64,000 nt of DNA from Conchocele bisecta (GCA_029237695.1 CM055268.1:49122418-49186417); one strand, 5' to 3'. Shown: positions 12,339-24,461, numbered from the stretch's first letter. Numbers and translations are program-made. The notes: a model not told the origin generated them from the sequence alone.

Positions 12339-13060
12339 ACAGTCGTCCAACATGTCGCTTCAATCAGAGCAGAACTGACGTCGTGTGATGTATTAAAATG
12401 TACAACCGGCACGTTGTCCTGGCAACGAAACGTTTATGTCGTTTATGTCTCGTGCACTCATTTGTCAAACAAGCGTCAGGTGAAACAGATTTCCAATGAC
12501 GCATGCGATTGGCTTTTCCCCATGTATACTGTCCGGAGATGCCATATGTCTGAATTATTGTCTAAGGTCATATACACGCACATAGTCTATCTTATAACGG
12601 GATTACATGGTCATGACCATTGTTTTCATCTTGAACTGGTCGATGAATAGTAATTTGGTGTTTCATTTTTCCCGAGGTTGAAAACACTCATGTCTATAAT
12701 TCTACATTGCACTTGTTTTGCCTACTACTCTTAGGCACGAGCATCAAACGCTCTGTCGCTCGTTAATTCGCCGGAAAATGGCTTCGAATGTCGACAGGCA
12801 TCGCTTAGTACACCCGGAATATCGTTGCCGGGATGTACTAGAGTCAATTATAATCATATTTCATCGCTGAAATTGCTCATATGAAACGTTTTAAGTGCTC
12901 TGAGTGTTGGTTTTCCGCATGAGTAGCAATAACATTATTGACATCTCAATTGAGAGATGATCACCATCGGTCCACAAATAAAGAGACGGAACGTGGTTTT
13001 CTACATTGGGGAGACTGGCGATTACTGTCTGATGAATGCATCTAAACCATTTCACCCCTA

Positions 13061-13115
13061 ATCCTTTCAACCATAAGTAACTGCAATGGACACTCCCATG
13101 TTATTTGTTCAGAAA
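13061..13115. mobile_element. Family C end fragment
   Basis: TCCTTTCAACCATAAGTAAC followed by CAATGGACACTCCCATG resembles the left end of C elements; the hairpin is absent. Confidence 0.4.
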
Positions 13116-13752
13116 TAAGAATGGATATACACTGTTTACCAACATGTACTGCAGTGTTGAACTGGATAAAATGTCGATATGTTCAGAGTAAATACTGAAT
13201 CGAGAATGACTACATTTATGTTTAATGAAGATCACAGATTGTATCCGGTAGTCTCGTCATAAGACAATTTACAAACTGAGCGCCTCAGAAAATGCATAAG
13301 TAGACGGATGTGTATACGAAAAATGTGCAACGTTTTGTTTTGGCCATTGGGCCAGTGTGGACGTTGAACAGCAGCAATTTAATTAAATCAGATCAGCGTT
13401 ATATTATGAGCAGTTTATGATGGAGGAGTGAATCAATCCCAGAACCAATCCCAGAACCAATCCGGAGCCATTCCCGGAGCCAATTGGACAAATGGAAAAG
13501 GAGCATAACAAATGTCGGAGCCAAATTCATGTTACACATGCCGATATAGTGGGCGGGGCGGGGGTATTTATGTGCATACTGGTTGCAGATGGGACGCTAT
13601 ATGTGTTGTCATGTGTGTGTTAAATTACGGTATTGCGTGTGTGGAGGGAGCCGGGTCGATATGACCGCCATCGGAGAAACTGCACGGGCGATCCGAATAG
13701 ACAATCAGACACAATCAGTACAAAACGCTCATCTAAAATCAGTACATATATA

Positions 13753-14011
13753 GTACAGTGGGGTCAGCGTGTAAGTGCACACACGAACGAATACGACAGG
13801 TTGGAACCAACCTGTCGTGTTCGTTCGTGTGTACACTTACACGCTGACCCCACTGTACCAACCTGTCGTGTTCGTTCGTGTGTGCACTTACACGCTGACC
13901 CCACTGTACCAACCTGTCGTGTTCGTTCGTGTGTACACTTACACGCTGACCCCACTGTACCAACCTGTCGTGTTCGTTCGTGTGTGCACTTACACGCCGA
14001 CCCCACTGTAC
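13753..14011. repeat. Family A hairpin with a four-fold tandem right arm (A2)
   Basis: One left arm (GTACAGTGGGGTCAGCG) is followed by four tandem right arms of about 53 bases. Arms 1 and 3 have GTGTACAC, and arms 2 and 4 have GTGTGCAC. Long open frames on both strands here are repeat artefacts. Confidence 0.93.
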
Positions 14012-14518
14012 ATGGCTAGTGTAGTTTGATATCAAGTTATCAGGCTCGGTTTGGGAAACGCGTAGTGTATTCAGTCAATGCATAATGTGTTAACTGATAA
14101 ATCCGCTACAACATTGAACGTAGTCTCGGTTATTGTTAAGCTGCTGCGAGAAGACAGAATAGTTCACAAAGACAGCATTAAGATGCTGATGTACAGTATA
14201 TTGGGAGAGGCGAATATGAGATATATTTGTTCACACAAATCAGTGTTATTCTCGTATTGCCATTCATGAATCTCAAAACGTAAAATTGTTCCATTCAATG
14301 TAATTTTAAATATTCAAACAGTATGTGAAAAGGAAAATGCAATACGACAGATTTCCAATGATTTCAATAGTGCTCTTCGTTTTTAATGGCAATGCATTTC
14401 TATACTTTGTTTATTTGACGTCATTTGGATTAAATGATGTTCACACATAATACAGGAATTTCAAAATGCACCATAGCTCGACTATATTGTTTGGGTTCAT
14501 GCATACGTATACACACAT

Positions 14519-14744
14519 ACACCACCCCCTGCGTTAATCTTGCCCCGGGTGTCAATGTTTCTGAGCGTCTATTGGCAATATCAACTCGCAATCAAGCAGT
14601 TTGATTGGCTGTGCCTGAGCTGTAACACAGCTCAGGCTCAGCCAATCAAGCTGATTGCTTTCAAACACAATATTCAAGTACATTGTGTATGTTGTAATAA
14701 AGAAATTGACAAATATTGGCAAGATTAGCGCAGCCGGTGGTGTA
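14519..14744. mobile_element. Family I MITE (I3), full length
   Basis: 226 bases, from TACACCACCCCCTGCG to CAGCCGGTGGTGTA. The core ATTGGCTGTGCCTGAGCTG is followed by its inverse. Best reference copy. Confidence 0.88.
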
Positions 14745-15080
14745 CACAAGCTTACGTCGCGGATTCGTTGTGAATTCCTTCCGAATGGTGAATTATTGAA
14801 TCTATAAAAAGATGCTTTTTATATTTTATAATTATAATTTAATTGCATCACATTTCCCGTTAAATTGGTGAGTATGAATATTGCATGCACTGTTGGTTTG
14901 CGATACAATATGTATGCACAGTGAGTGTTTATACATGTACACGATTAAATGGATTGGCAATTGTGTCGTGGCCAGCGTAACCAGATGGCGCCAAACCAAT
15001 TTTATAACGTCTGTTGGTGTATTTCATTTGGCTGTGCAAGCCACACGGTGTTCGTGTGGTATTATAGGTGTATTGTATTG

Positions 15081-15170
15081 TACAGTGGGGTCAGCGTGTA
15101 AGTGCACACACGAACGAACACGACCTGTCGTGTTCGTTCGTGTGTGCACTTACACGCTGACCCCACTGTA
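15081..15170. mobile_element. Family A hairpin (A3)
   Basis: 90-base palindrome, TACAGTGGGGTCAGCG to CCCCACTGTA, with a shortened centre (CACGACCTGTCGTG). Confidence 0.92.
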
Positions 15171-16137
15171 TATTGTGTTGAACTGTATTTCCACTTTGAC
15201 AACATCTTAATTTTCCGCATTCATGATCCAGAAAATTACAATATAAATAAAGTGTATTAAAATACATGCTGAAGGTTTCTTTATCATAACAACGTGTAAA
15301 AAAAGAGTTTAGCTATTTTTTACGTTTTAAGTTACTTTACAAATTTTTTGGTTTTCAAGGGACATATATAAAGTATATACTTGCTGGGCTTCACCAAATT
15401 TTTTTTTATTAACAATTACCGAAAACTAGATTTTTTATGTTTAGTTACTTTCAAATTGTCAGGCATATATATATATATACTTGCTGGGTTCACCAATTTA
15501 ACAATTACCGGTATAATAGATATGTATTATTAAATGTGTCGCGGTCATGTGTGTTACCCTCGTTGATATTTTCTTGCAATTAAACTAACTATACTATTGT
15601 ATGTGTGTCTGAGTTTATAAATTGCATAGGATATCTCCCACATGAACAGAATGAAATGAATACATATACGTACATACCGCTCCATGCACAGTTGTTTACT
15701 TAAGGGTCATGTTGCATGCTGTATAACAAACTGCATTGAAAAATCCTTAAAATTTACGAAAATGATGCCAGTATGTAAATTGTGAATGTTTCCGATGATA
15801 TCGGGTCTAGATTTTGCGAAGGAAGTGGTGAATGTATACATTTCGAAGGAGGTTTGTGTCAACTCTCGGCTTACAAATATGCGAATAGTTTACACTTCTA
15901 TGCTGTGTTGTTGCCGGTGTGTGTATATATGTTGTATTCCACGGACGCGTGTAGAATGTTGAATAGACAGTGTTTACATTATCCTTCGGCATCTTAAGCT
16001 TTATATAAAACAGTGGCTCTACTTGAAGAGGATTAGTATGGAGATATGTGAATGTAAAGTGGCCTGTAAAACTAGTATGTATACTGCATGAAATGTACAC
16101 AATCCTATCACCCATTGTCATGAATGAGACTGTGTTT

Positions 16138-16320
16138 GTTGCATCGCCGTATTTCGCCGAAATTGGCTTCTAGAAAAGGAAATATTTTCGGTAAATGACG
16201 TAGAAAGTTGACACAAATTTCAGAGCGCATGAGCTGTGAAATTTGTGTCAACTTTCGATGTCATTTCCGGAAAACAAAACATTTTTTCGAAATCAGTATC
16301 GGCGAAATACGGCATACAAC
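16138..16320. repeat. Long inverted repeat around GAAAGTTGACACAAATTTC
   Basis: CGCCGTATTTCGCCGA faces TCGGCGAAATACGGC. Inner arms GTTGACACAAATTTC and GAAATTTGTGTCAAC. A related CGGCGAAATACGGCA string is near 62055. Confidence 0.75.
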
Positions 16321-17309
16321 AAGGGATGTAATTCCAGAACTCCAGCCCGTATACGAATGTGTGCGTCCATCTTTTTACAGGGGTAGAGGAGCGACGCTTC
16401 ATCAAAGACCTCTTACGTGTAATCAGTCACACTCAACCTGTGATTGTCCCACTCATATGAGCGGTCGGTATAAATTGGGGTGTCCAGCGAGGGTTTGTCA
16501 AATGCACGGGATGGATTAAATTTCCAAAGGTAATTCTCGCCTAGCAGTACTGTCGCTGGAAGGGGGTCGGGAAAGGCTGCAATTAGCCTAGGTGTTCAAA
16601 GGCAAAATATGGGGACACGTTTAGCGTAATCTCCAGAAATGAAAGGGGTGTGATTAGTCCCGAGGTTGTAAAGATGGAAGCCGACAGAACTGATGAAAAC
16701 ATCATGGGAATTTTTTTGTTTTGGAATATAAAAATAAACACAAGTGGACTTCTAGTTTTTCCGTGTTTTTTTTTTTATATTTGTGTTGTGTTATTTTTCT
16801 GTCGTTATTGTTGTTGTTGTGTTCCTTGTTTTCTGTTGATATTTTGTTGTTGTTTTATAAATATGCCCAATCAATTGATGCGTTTCTTCCGTCAACAGAG
16901 AGAAATCCTCATATATTCATAGAGACAATGATTGCTGACTTTGTTTATGAATTCAGGTATTAGATTAGAATAAAATAAATCGTGTATTAGACGAGAGAAA
17001 TCAACTAACACTTCCGCTAAGTGCATCCTCACATTGATCGATAGTATGCAGTGTAATTATAGATCACCAAGTTGATTAATGTTTTATGTTGTGTTTGTAA
17101 CATTTGCCAAGTACTTTCGTATTGCAGTAATACTTGTTGAGAGCATTCGTGCAGCAAGTACTTCGTACCAGGCACCTGTTATAAACGACTCGCAGCTGGA
17201 AGTGCTTGTAAACATTCAACGATCGCAACCAAAATGTGCTCGTCTTGTTTCGGAATTGCTGAATAAAGTACAAGAGTTACTTCCCCTGTGTGTTGGAATT
17301 CAACGTTTG

Positions 17310-17476
17310 CAAACACTGTAGATCCTGATGAGACGGCTCGTAACGAGCCGTCTCATCAGGATATGCAGTGTTTGTCATGACTTTTAAGATTCTGTAACAT
17401 TTTTTTTATTTTTTTTGTTAATGGAATAGTCCGAAATTGATGTGGAACAAACCATGTTACATAGTTAGGGATGAAA
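17310..17476. mobile_element. Family C element, partial (C1)
   Basis: Perfect core GATGAGACGGCTCG and CGAGCCGTCTCATC, with CAAACACTG/CAGTGTTTG shoulders and a degraded end GTTAGGGATGAAAT. Left end not found. Confidence 0.65.
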
Positions 17477-17739
17477 TTGAGATCGTAGAATTTCGTTCAA
17501 TACTGTGACCGTAGTGAATTGACACTGGTTGCATGGTAAAATGTTGTTTTTGTATTGTGTGTGAAAAATAGACGAAAGTATAACTAATTGTATATGTATA
17601 AGCTATTAAATGGACCGTTCGTTGCTTGAGAAAAAAAAGTGCCTTACGGCATTTGCAGCAATTGCAGATCCTGATCATCTTGTGTATACATTCATACAGG
17701 ATAAATATGGTATACATGTTTTGCTGACTACATCCATCA

Positions 17740-17812
17740 GTAGCCGAATGGCGAACATCGTAGTCCCTGATCAGGCTGATCTGGGACTACGTTGGTCGCA
17801 AAGGCCGTAATA
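17740..17812. mobile_element. Family J fragment
   Basis: GTAGTCCCTGATCAGGCTGA and CTGGGACTAC, then TGGTCGCAAA. Confidence 0.5.
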
Positions 17813-18542
17813 TACATTTCCCCGATTGCCGCGCAAATACGGTTGCGTTTATTGCTGTACTTCTACAGTATGTAAGAAATAAGCTGGTTTATTAACAGGT
17901 AAGCATAAAAAGGAACAATGACGAAATTTTGACAAAAGGAATATCCGAATGTCACACAAGGGCGCTAATTTTGTCGGCCGAACATAGTCAAGTGTAACGC
18001 CTAGGCCAATTCCAGTGCTATAACATAGCTAATTTATTTATCAGCTAAATTACCGAATATTACTTCAAATATTTCTAGAAATGACCATTGTACACAATCG
18101 TACTTTTAGGAATTCACGGAATTAGCGAGTGTAAACAAATTTTAAAAGCCTGTTTTTTGTGTGTTTTTTTTAAGAATGTGGTAATGCATGTTTTAGTTTC
18201 AATGATTCTGGCGGAAGTCATGAAAGAAATAGTTGACTTGATAAATATAAATAAAATTCCGTATTCCCGCGAGTGCATGAAATCGACAGCTCTCTCAGAA
18301 TATATTACACCAACGTTCCATTGCGTGATGGTGCCGTATGACAGACAGACACTAATTCAATAATCGTTGGTCAATAATGAAATGGACACCGTACAAACAA
18401 ATGCTGCATCTGACATGGGATGTGTGGTCAGATTGTCCACCACGGCATGTTGATCGGGCCATGGGATCGGCTTGATCCAATTACAGAGGCATGTTTGCTT
18501 TACTAGCCAGTTTGTGTACGCCGTGTCTGATACTAAAGGAAT

Positions 18543-18608
18543 TGAAGGGGCCAGTGGAAGAAGGGGGCTAAGCACAGGACTTAGCCCCCTTCTTCAACTG
18601 ACCCCTTC
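18543..18608. repeat. Family E hairpin (E4)
   Basis: TGAAGGGGCCAGTGGAAG and CTTCAACTGACCCCTTC around GGGGGCTAAG. Confidence 0.88.
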
Positions 18609-18833
18609 CTCGTTGATGTGAAACATACATCTCGCATCAAGGAAACCGCGCTATGAATTAATCAAATGTAGGTTTCAAATCGTATATATATTTCGGGTAG
18701 TCATGTTCGGCGATTTGCATGGATTTGTTTGCCTTGTTTGGCGAATTTAAAAACAAAATGACTCTTTTCACACTATACATCCCCTATCTACGAGCCTAGT
18801 GTACAGCCTTTGTGCGTATATAGGTCGGCCTAA

Positions 18834-19380
18834 TATGTGGCTGTGACTAGGAATGTTTGTTTTGGGTTTTGCGACCAGAGTACATCCAAATCAGCCTGTG
18901 CATCAGCAGTCTGATCAGGATCTGCACTGATCGCACTTACATCAATGGAACATCAGTAGCCCATTTCATCAACATTGCAAAGTATACTTTACTAGCAAAG
19001 TATACTTTGAGGGAGTAATCATTTATTTTTCCTGAAATGCATTATTTCATATAGAACTAACACATGCATATATTTCATGATTAAAAGTATGCAGAATTAT
19101 TATACTGAATTTATTACATTATCACAGCCAAAATGGCTGTGATAATGTAATAAATTCAGTATAATAAAAATTAATAAATTTATCATAAAATTGAAAATTT
19201 CTCCCTCAAAGTATACTTTGCAACTAAAGTATTCTTTGCAATTTTGATGAAATAGGCTACTGGTATGCTTCTAATACGTAAGACATATAGATGGGTATCA
19301 GGCTACAGGAGTGTGATGTTTGATCAAGAGATACACTCTTCACACATCCCATAAGCCCCATTTCTCCAGTCACAGTCACA
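18834..19380. mobile_element. Family J element (J3) interrupted by another element
   Basis: Left part from GTGGCTGTGACTAGG to ACATCAGT (18834-18957). Right part from ACTGGTATGCTTCTAATA to CCAGTCACAGTCACA (19258-19376). Together they make one J copy split by the 18954-19262 insertion. Confidence 0.75.
18954..19262. mobile_element. Inverted-repeat element nested in J3
   Basis: Ends CAGTAGCCCATTTCATCAA and its inverse. Inner GCAAAGTATACTTTGAGGGAG is matched on the right. The centre is a palindrome around CAGCCAAAATGGCTG. Confidence 0.8.
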
Positions 19381-19515
19381 TAAAACAGGAGAGATGTTTT
19401 ATTGATGGACTGACGAACAGTGTAGATCCTGATCAGACTGTGCAGATGCACAGGCTGATCTGGATCTACACTGATCGCAAAACCCATAAGCCCCATTTCT
19501 CCAGTCACAGCCACA
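19381..19515. mobile_element. Family J fragment (J4), adjacent to J3
   Basis: GATGGACTGACGAACAG through CAGTCACAGCCACA; shares the J3 end and looks like a tandem partial copy. Confidence 0.7.
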
Positions 19516-20559
19516 AATGTAACTTGTCTTTTGTTTTAGTTCCCGTGTCCATATTGCACGGCCCCTGTGTATGTTTCAGCTTTATTACTGGCCCGTTTGA
19601 ACTCATAACTGCCATGTCGCTGTCAGTTACATCCCCGTCTAGTCATGCGCACTTCACCGACGTATGTGTAGATGTCACGACGGTCGGTGGCGGAATTTAG
19701 ATGACACCGTCACATTTTTTTCAAAATTTGCAAAACAATCGTCATTCTTATTTGAGATATTAAACGTATTCTCGAAGAAAATGCGGGTATACTAGATACA
19801 TCCGGTGATAAATAGAAATATAATGTTTATTTATGTTAATTAAATTTATTGATGACATAAATTATAACAGCTTTAATGATATTCCCGTATTTTTATATAT
19901 TTTTTTCTAAATTAAAGGTAAACAGTAATTAAAATACGATGTAGTATTAAAGTTTGTTTCTGCCTTTCATGAGCTGTGAATGCATGCTGTATGATAACAG
20001 TCGTGTTTATTATTTACACGCTATTGTGACGGGCATAACGTAGCCGGCGGGGATGTACATACAATCGAGTAGCTCTTCATTCAGAGCATTATTATATATC
20101 CTCGGGCGCGCTTGTTTTCTTAATGTTACAGGTCGGATACGCTCGAAAACTGGGTCGGAATTCTTCCTTCGGGATATGTTTACGTTTTACGGCAAACGTG
20201 ATTTGTTCATTCACAACACGACAGAGTGTGCTGGCATACGTGTTCAATTGTTGAACACTGTAACTGGGATTGTCTTCAATATTTGCCACAGACGCTTGTT
20301 TTAGCATTTGGGAGTTACGACATGGGCGACAGTGATATTCCTTTTGATGCAATTATTTCAGAAAGAGACAGGAAATATAGGAAATAAATTTGATAATATT
20401 TTCGCATCGCCATCATGAACAGTTTGAAGTTGTGTGTCCAATTTTCCCAATTACGGGGTGTATCTATCGCGGCGATAGCAACGGGACTTTAGTGCTGATT
20501 AACGCATGCGCGGAACTATCTCCAGCCGTGGCGAGAAATTGCCGTGATGTTACGTCGCT

Positions 20560-20623
20560 CTTATATAACGGACCCGGCGACTTCTGCCGTTAACGGCAGA
20601 AGTCGCCGGGTCCGTTATATAAG
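20560..20623. repeat. Perfect 64-base palindrome
   Basis: CTTATATAACGGACCCGGCG ... with its exact inverse, centre GTTAAC. No mismatch in the arms and no other copy in the window. Confidence 0.92.
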
Positions 20624-21725
20624 GGCAATGAAACTGCCAGGGCGTCGAGATTAGAGATATTTTACTCGGAAAACAACACTATTGTCACAGTTCGCTAGAT
20701 AATATAACTCGTCATCGCAAGTAATTAGAGAATTATTCGTAATTGACGCCAAATGTTTGGTAAACTGTCATTATAGTATAATATCTAATGAAGATTTTCT
20801 AAACTATAATTCTGTTATATACTTATGTATTTGTGTACAAAAATGCAGTGAACAAGGAACGTTCTTACAAATACGTAACAAAATAATTATAATATTCAGG
20901 TAATATTTTCCGTCAGATTAAATGTTTAAAACACACTGCATTTGCATGTATGTGTATATATGTGTATATATGTATATACAAATATATTAATAGGAAACCA
21001 CGTTGCTGCACCTAAATTGCGGAAACGTGCATTAAAATAGTAAATTATTTTCTCTGCCCTTCTTGATATATGAATGCATGCTGTATGATCACGGTCGTGT
21101 TTATTAGTAAATTAAATGGCATGGAACGTGTAAATTTTGTATATCATTATAACACTAAAATAAATATTCCCATAACCAGTAAATACACGGATGCGGACAT
21201 GAGTACCGGGTACGATGTGCACTCCCGAATAGCTGTGTGATTCATGATCGATTAGCATCTATTACACACACTAAAATCCATCACACTTCAAATAGTTTCT
21301 CTGCCTCACAAGAATGTGCGAACATATCAAACGGTTGCGAGAAATTCTTTACAAGTAGCTGCACACAGAACTATATAAATTAGTTTATACTTTATACCGT
21401 TCTTATATTGTTTATAAATACATTTATTAAAAAATGACAAAATTGTCAACAAAAATAAAACAATTTTGTACATCTACACAACAAGCTGTGTTATATTTCA
21501 CCTTCGGATGATGTTTAGAAATGAATGTTACACTTAATAAACAGTTGTGCGTAATGTGAATTTGAAATCAAATAGTTCGACTCTACCACTCAAATTGTTT
21601 GACATTGAACACATAAATGAAGTGCATGTTTCATTGACTGATTCTGAGCATACGATTCACTCAGGCTCGGTCAATCAAATGTATTTATATCAATCATGTA
21701 AATCGAGTATACACTCATTAGACAG

Positions 21726-21863
21726 TTGATATCGAGCAGTTTTATTGGCTGAGCCTGAGCCAGGCTCAGCCAATACAACTGATTGATATCAAGCACGAAA
21801 ACCGACATTAAATACTCTGAATCACCGACCAGCATTGGCAATATTTCCGCAGCTGGGTGTGTA
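21726..21863. mobile_element. Family I MITE (I4), degraded
   Basis: TTATTGGCTGAGCCTGAGC and its inverse, with ATTGATATCAAGCAC after it. It ends about 25 bases from the TFAP2 exon 2 donor. Confidence 0.65.
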
Positions 21864-21888
21864 ATATAAAATTATAAAATTGACTCAC

Positions 21889-22335
21889 CTGGCTACCGTC
21901 GTCGAGCATGTTACCAGCGTGCAGTGTAAGCATGGTGGGGTCCTGTTCTCCAAATCCCAGGGGGTGACCGCCGGGCACCACCAGCTCCGACTTGCGCATA
22001 ACCCCGTAGTCCGCCCGACCCCCGGGGTGTATGTTGTGAATGTCATCCCGATAGCGGAGCACGTTCCGATCCTGCCCGTGCAGTTGGTGATAGTTCGGCT
22101 GTGGCGGTTGGAACCCGCTCAGATGTGAGTACGGGTCAGCGGCGTTTATGTGATGCGGGTGGAAGTCCACTGGCTGCTGGGAGATTGGGTTGTAGGGTGG
22201 TGGGAAATACGGCGGCTGGAAGTCCGACGTAGGCGTGTGAGAGAGGCGGGGCGCGGCGGGGAAGGAGCCCGTGGACGAGACCGCGGGCATCAAATGTCCG
22301 AGCCCCGAATGGCTGCCTAGTACGTCCCGACGGTC
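21889..22335 (-). CDS. TFAP2: TFAP2 exon 2, proline/tyrosine-rich activation region
   Basis: Exactly 149 codons, phase 0 at both ends, residues 71-219 of the joined protein. The acceptor is TTGTTTCAG (ending at 22336) and the donor is the strong GTGAGT (21888-21883). The diagnostic block is LSHTPTSDFQPPYFPPPYNP at residues 101-120, which closely matches the transactivation region of vertebrate AP-2 proteins and includes the PPPY motif (115-118) that WW-domain partners bind. The exon starts DRRDV, like the DRHDG that opens vertebrate exon 2. The rest is rich in His, Pro, Gly and Gln and ends LHAGNMLDDGSQ. GC content and codon use stand out sharply from the AT-rich introns. A family I repeat begins only about 26 bases into the following intron. 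Confidence 0.96.
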
Positions 22336-23993
22336 CTGAAACAAGCAATGAATACATATGGGTCCGTTTGTCCGGTTTTGAGATGGTCAACTGTATATTA
22401 TATCTGTTTTAGTACAGTTAAGCTAGGCCTAAGACAGTCATTAAATACGCCCACACCAAACTGCTCAAAAGCAGTACAACATGTATAAATACGTCCTGTA
22501 ATTATGGTTACATGTTGATGTTATATTCCGTAAATAACTAGATGTATATGCATAACCCTTACAATGCTGAATTAATTTGTGTCGTCTGCTGATTGTTTTT
22601 TATTTTTCAATTTTCTCATAAAAAACTTTGTTTGGCAGCACTTTAGAATCATTTCCAATGGAAATGATTCTAAAATGCTGCCAAACCATGTTTTTACTGA
22701 GAGAAAATACAAAATATGAATTATCAGCAGACGACTATTTTCGGTTCCCGCATTCTAAGGGTTAATTCACAAATAACTATGGCAAAACAATGATGGTTGG
22801 TATAAATCCTTGGAACTCAACAAACACTGCTATCGAAATAATACACGGTGAATAGATTTCGTTCTAATGTAACTCCAATGGTAACAATGTTTCACAGAAA
22901 ATATAAAATATATATATTACATTTATAAGAATAATAGCAAAGCGAAGAAAACAAAATAGAAAGATAAGTGTATATCCGCACTGGGACGAGTTTCGGTATA
23001 TAAATGACGGACACTACTCAAAACGAGAGTCGACAAGATCACGTGACGAGCCCAGGGCCTTACACGGAGAGCAGATCAGACAGACAGGATAATACCGCCC
23101 GGAGCCCATTCCGCCACAATGAATTATTAAGCCGAGTATATTATTGTCGTAAATACTACGTTGTAGTAACTACAGCGGCTATTGACGTCTCTCTAGCTAT
23201 GTGCTGGATAAATAGCGTTCCCTTTTTATTTTGTTTACGCTTATTTCTCACCTAACCGCTGAAAATAAAGAATATTTCGAATCGTCTCGGAGATACATGT
23301 ACCCTTCTGAAGAACTCTACATTCGCGTAGAATAATACTATATGGTTGTAATTTAAAGCAATAGCTGTTTATGCTGTACGAGTATGAAGTTACAAACTGC
23401 GTTCATATTTGAAAACAATATTTTATATTATAAAATGTAGTACCGCCATATGGCGTATGTCGTAGCCCCTGGAATTCTAGATCTATCTGTATACATGTTT
23501 TAATATGAATGTCGATGATGTCAAGATGTATTGAATACATAGTGAAATATTCCAAATTACGTGCAATATGGAGACATCTAGTATTTGCAGTTATATGTCT
23601 TTTGGGATGTGTAAGTATTTTAAATAATTAGTTTACATATATCGATGGTCTAGTAACAGAAGGTCGTAAGTGCTATGCTAGTCATATACAGTTATATACA
23701 TACATAGATACAAGCTGCTATGATACAATATGCCTCAAATATGAAAGAAGGCAATAATATAGGGCCCCACAACCGTCTATAAAAAAGTAGTTATTAAAAC
23801 TATTGCAATCTATATATTACACTACCGTAATGCCAGTTTTGTTTGTATGCATAATGAAGAAGAAATGAGAGACGAACATTAAGAACCTTAATTTCCGTCT
23901 CTAAGCGGCGTAGAAACGAAGAGACGAAATGCCCCTAGTAAGCCATTTCAGTTGTGACTAGGTATAAAGATAATATAGAAACTGAAAGCACAC
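22336..23993 (-). other. TFAP2: TFAP2 intron 1
   Basis: 1658 bases, GT-AG, between exons 1 and 2. It holds one piggyBac-like MITE (22552-22765). A CACGTG E-box is at about 23040. The rest shows no structure. Confidence 0.8.
22552..22765. mobile_element. Family D MITE (D2), piggyBac-like
   Basis: ATAACCCTTACAATGCTG to CATTCTAAGGGTTAA. Inner GTCGTCTGCTG/CAGCAGACGAC. Central GAATCATTTCCAATGGAAAT palindrome. Confidence 0.78.
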
Positions 23994-24203
23994 CTCATGA
24001 CCGTTCTGCAGTCCGTCCACGTTACCAAACGCGACCGGCATTGCTTCCCGTTTGTACGCGAATGGCGAAACTCTGTCCAGCGGGGTGAGCACTCCGTTTG
24101 CCTTTACGACGCCGTTTTCTAGTCCTATATTCTCGTTGGAGCAGGTGGAGCCGGCGAGTGAGGTGGGGGTGTACGATACAGCAGGGCTGCACTCCGTGGC
24201 CAT
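23994..24203 (-). CDS. TFAP2: TFAP2 (AP-2) transcription factor, exon 1
   Basis: First coding exon, 70 complete codons. The chosen ATG (24203-24201) has A at -3 and G at +4. The frame is open upstream only to a TAG at about 24269 and holds no other ATG. The exon ends ...GLQNGHE on a GTGTGC donor (23993-23988), in phase 0, and joins to DRRDV of exon 2. In vertebrate AP-2 proteins an alternative first exon joins the DRHDG block at the same place. The 70-residue leader itself is not one I recognise. It is Ser/Thr rich at the start and carries YKRE (K51), a weak match to a sumoylation consensus. What is seen is the open frame and splice junction. That this is the only first exon is inference, since AP-2 genes usually have several alternative first exons. 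Confidence 0.85.
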
Positions 24204-24460
24204 GCTAGGCAAACCGAGCCTAGAATCGATCACCGTTACTGGTGGAACGTAAATCCGATCCTCGGGCTACATCAACTTCCAGAGTAATCCTATTCACGAA
24301 ATCCACTTGAGTTTATTACAAGAACAAATACTATTCCCGCGTATACACTTATCCAACACTATCCTGTCACTTTCGCTGGAGCAATGAAACCCTCGAGCGA
24401 ACTTCGGGTCAAGTTTCGATTCAACTGCGGTGATTGTACAATGCAATGTGAAAGACGTAT
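24204..24460 (-). other. TFAP2: Probable TFAP2 5' untranslated region
   Basis: This stretch lies between the predicted transcription start (about 30 bases past the TATA-like box) and the chosen ATG. It has no upstream ATG in the main frame. The start site is inferred from box spacing only; an unseen upstream exon spliced into it cannot be excluded. Confidence 0.45.
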
Positions 24461-24461
24461 A

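Larger units (their letters stand above)
11299..21888 (-). other. TFAP2: TFAP2 intron 2
   Basis: 10590 bases, the longest intron. It holds hairpins at 12271-12338 and 20560-20623, an A array (13753-14011), I elements (14519-14744, 21726-21863), an A hairpin (15081-15170), a long inverted repeat (16138-16320), C, E and J elements, and a nested insertion (18954-19262). The stretches 11340-12270, 12340-13740, 15180-16130, 16325-17300, 17815-18540, 19520-20555 and 20625-21720 show only AT-rich sequence. Confidence 0.8.

Noticed and set aside
13739..14035. Open frames with repeated PVVFVRVCTYTLTPLY or QWGQRVSAHTNEHD units as a repeat protein
   Set aside because: They follow the A hairpin tandem arms on both strands at once and recur wherever A elements lie, so they are repeat artefacts.
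18357..18575. Alternative TFAP2 exon 3 containing PWPDQHAVVDN
   Set aside because: No acceptor or donor in the right place or phase; the 11244-11298 exon fits exactly.
21880..22390. Open frames on the plus strand and in a second minus frame over TFAP2 exon 2
   Set aside because: Shadows of the GC-rich exon; only the frame with the AP-2 activation motif has matching splice phases.
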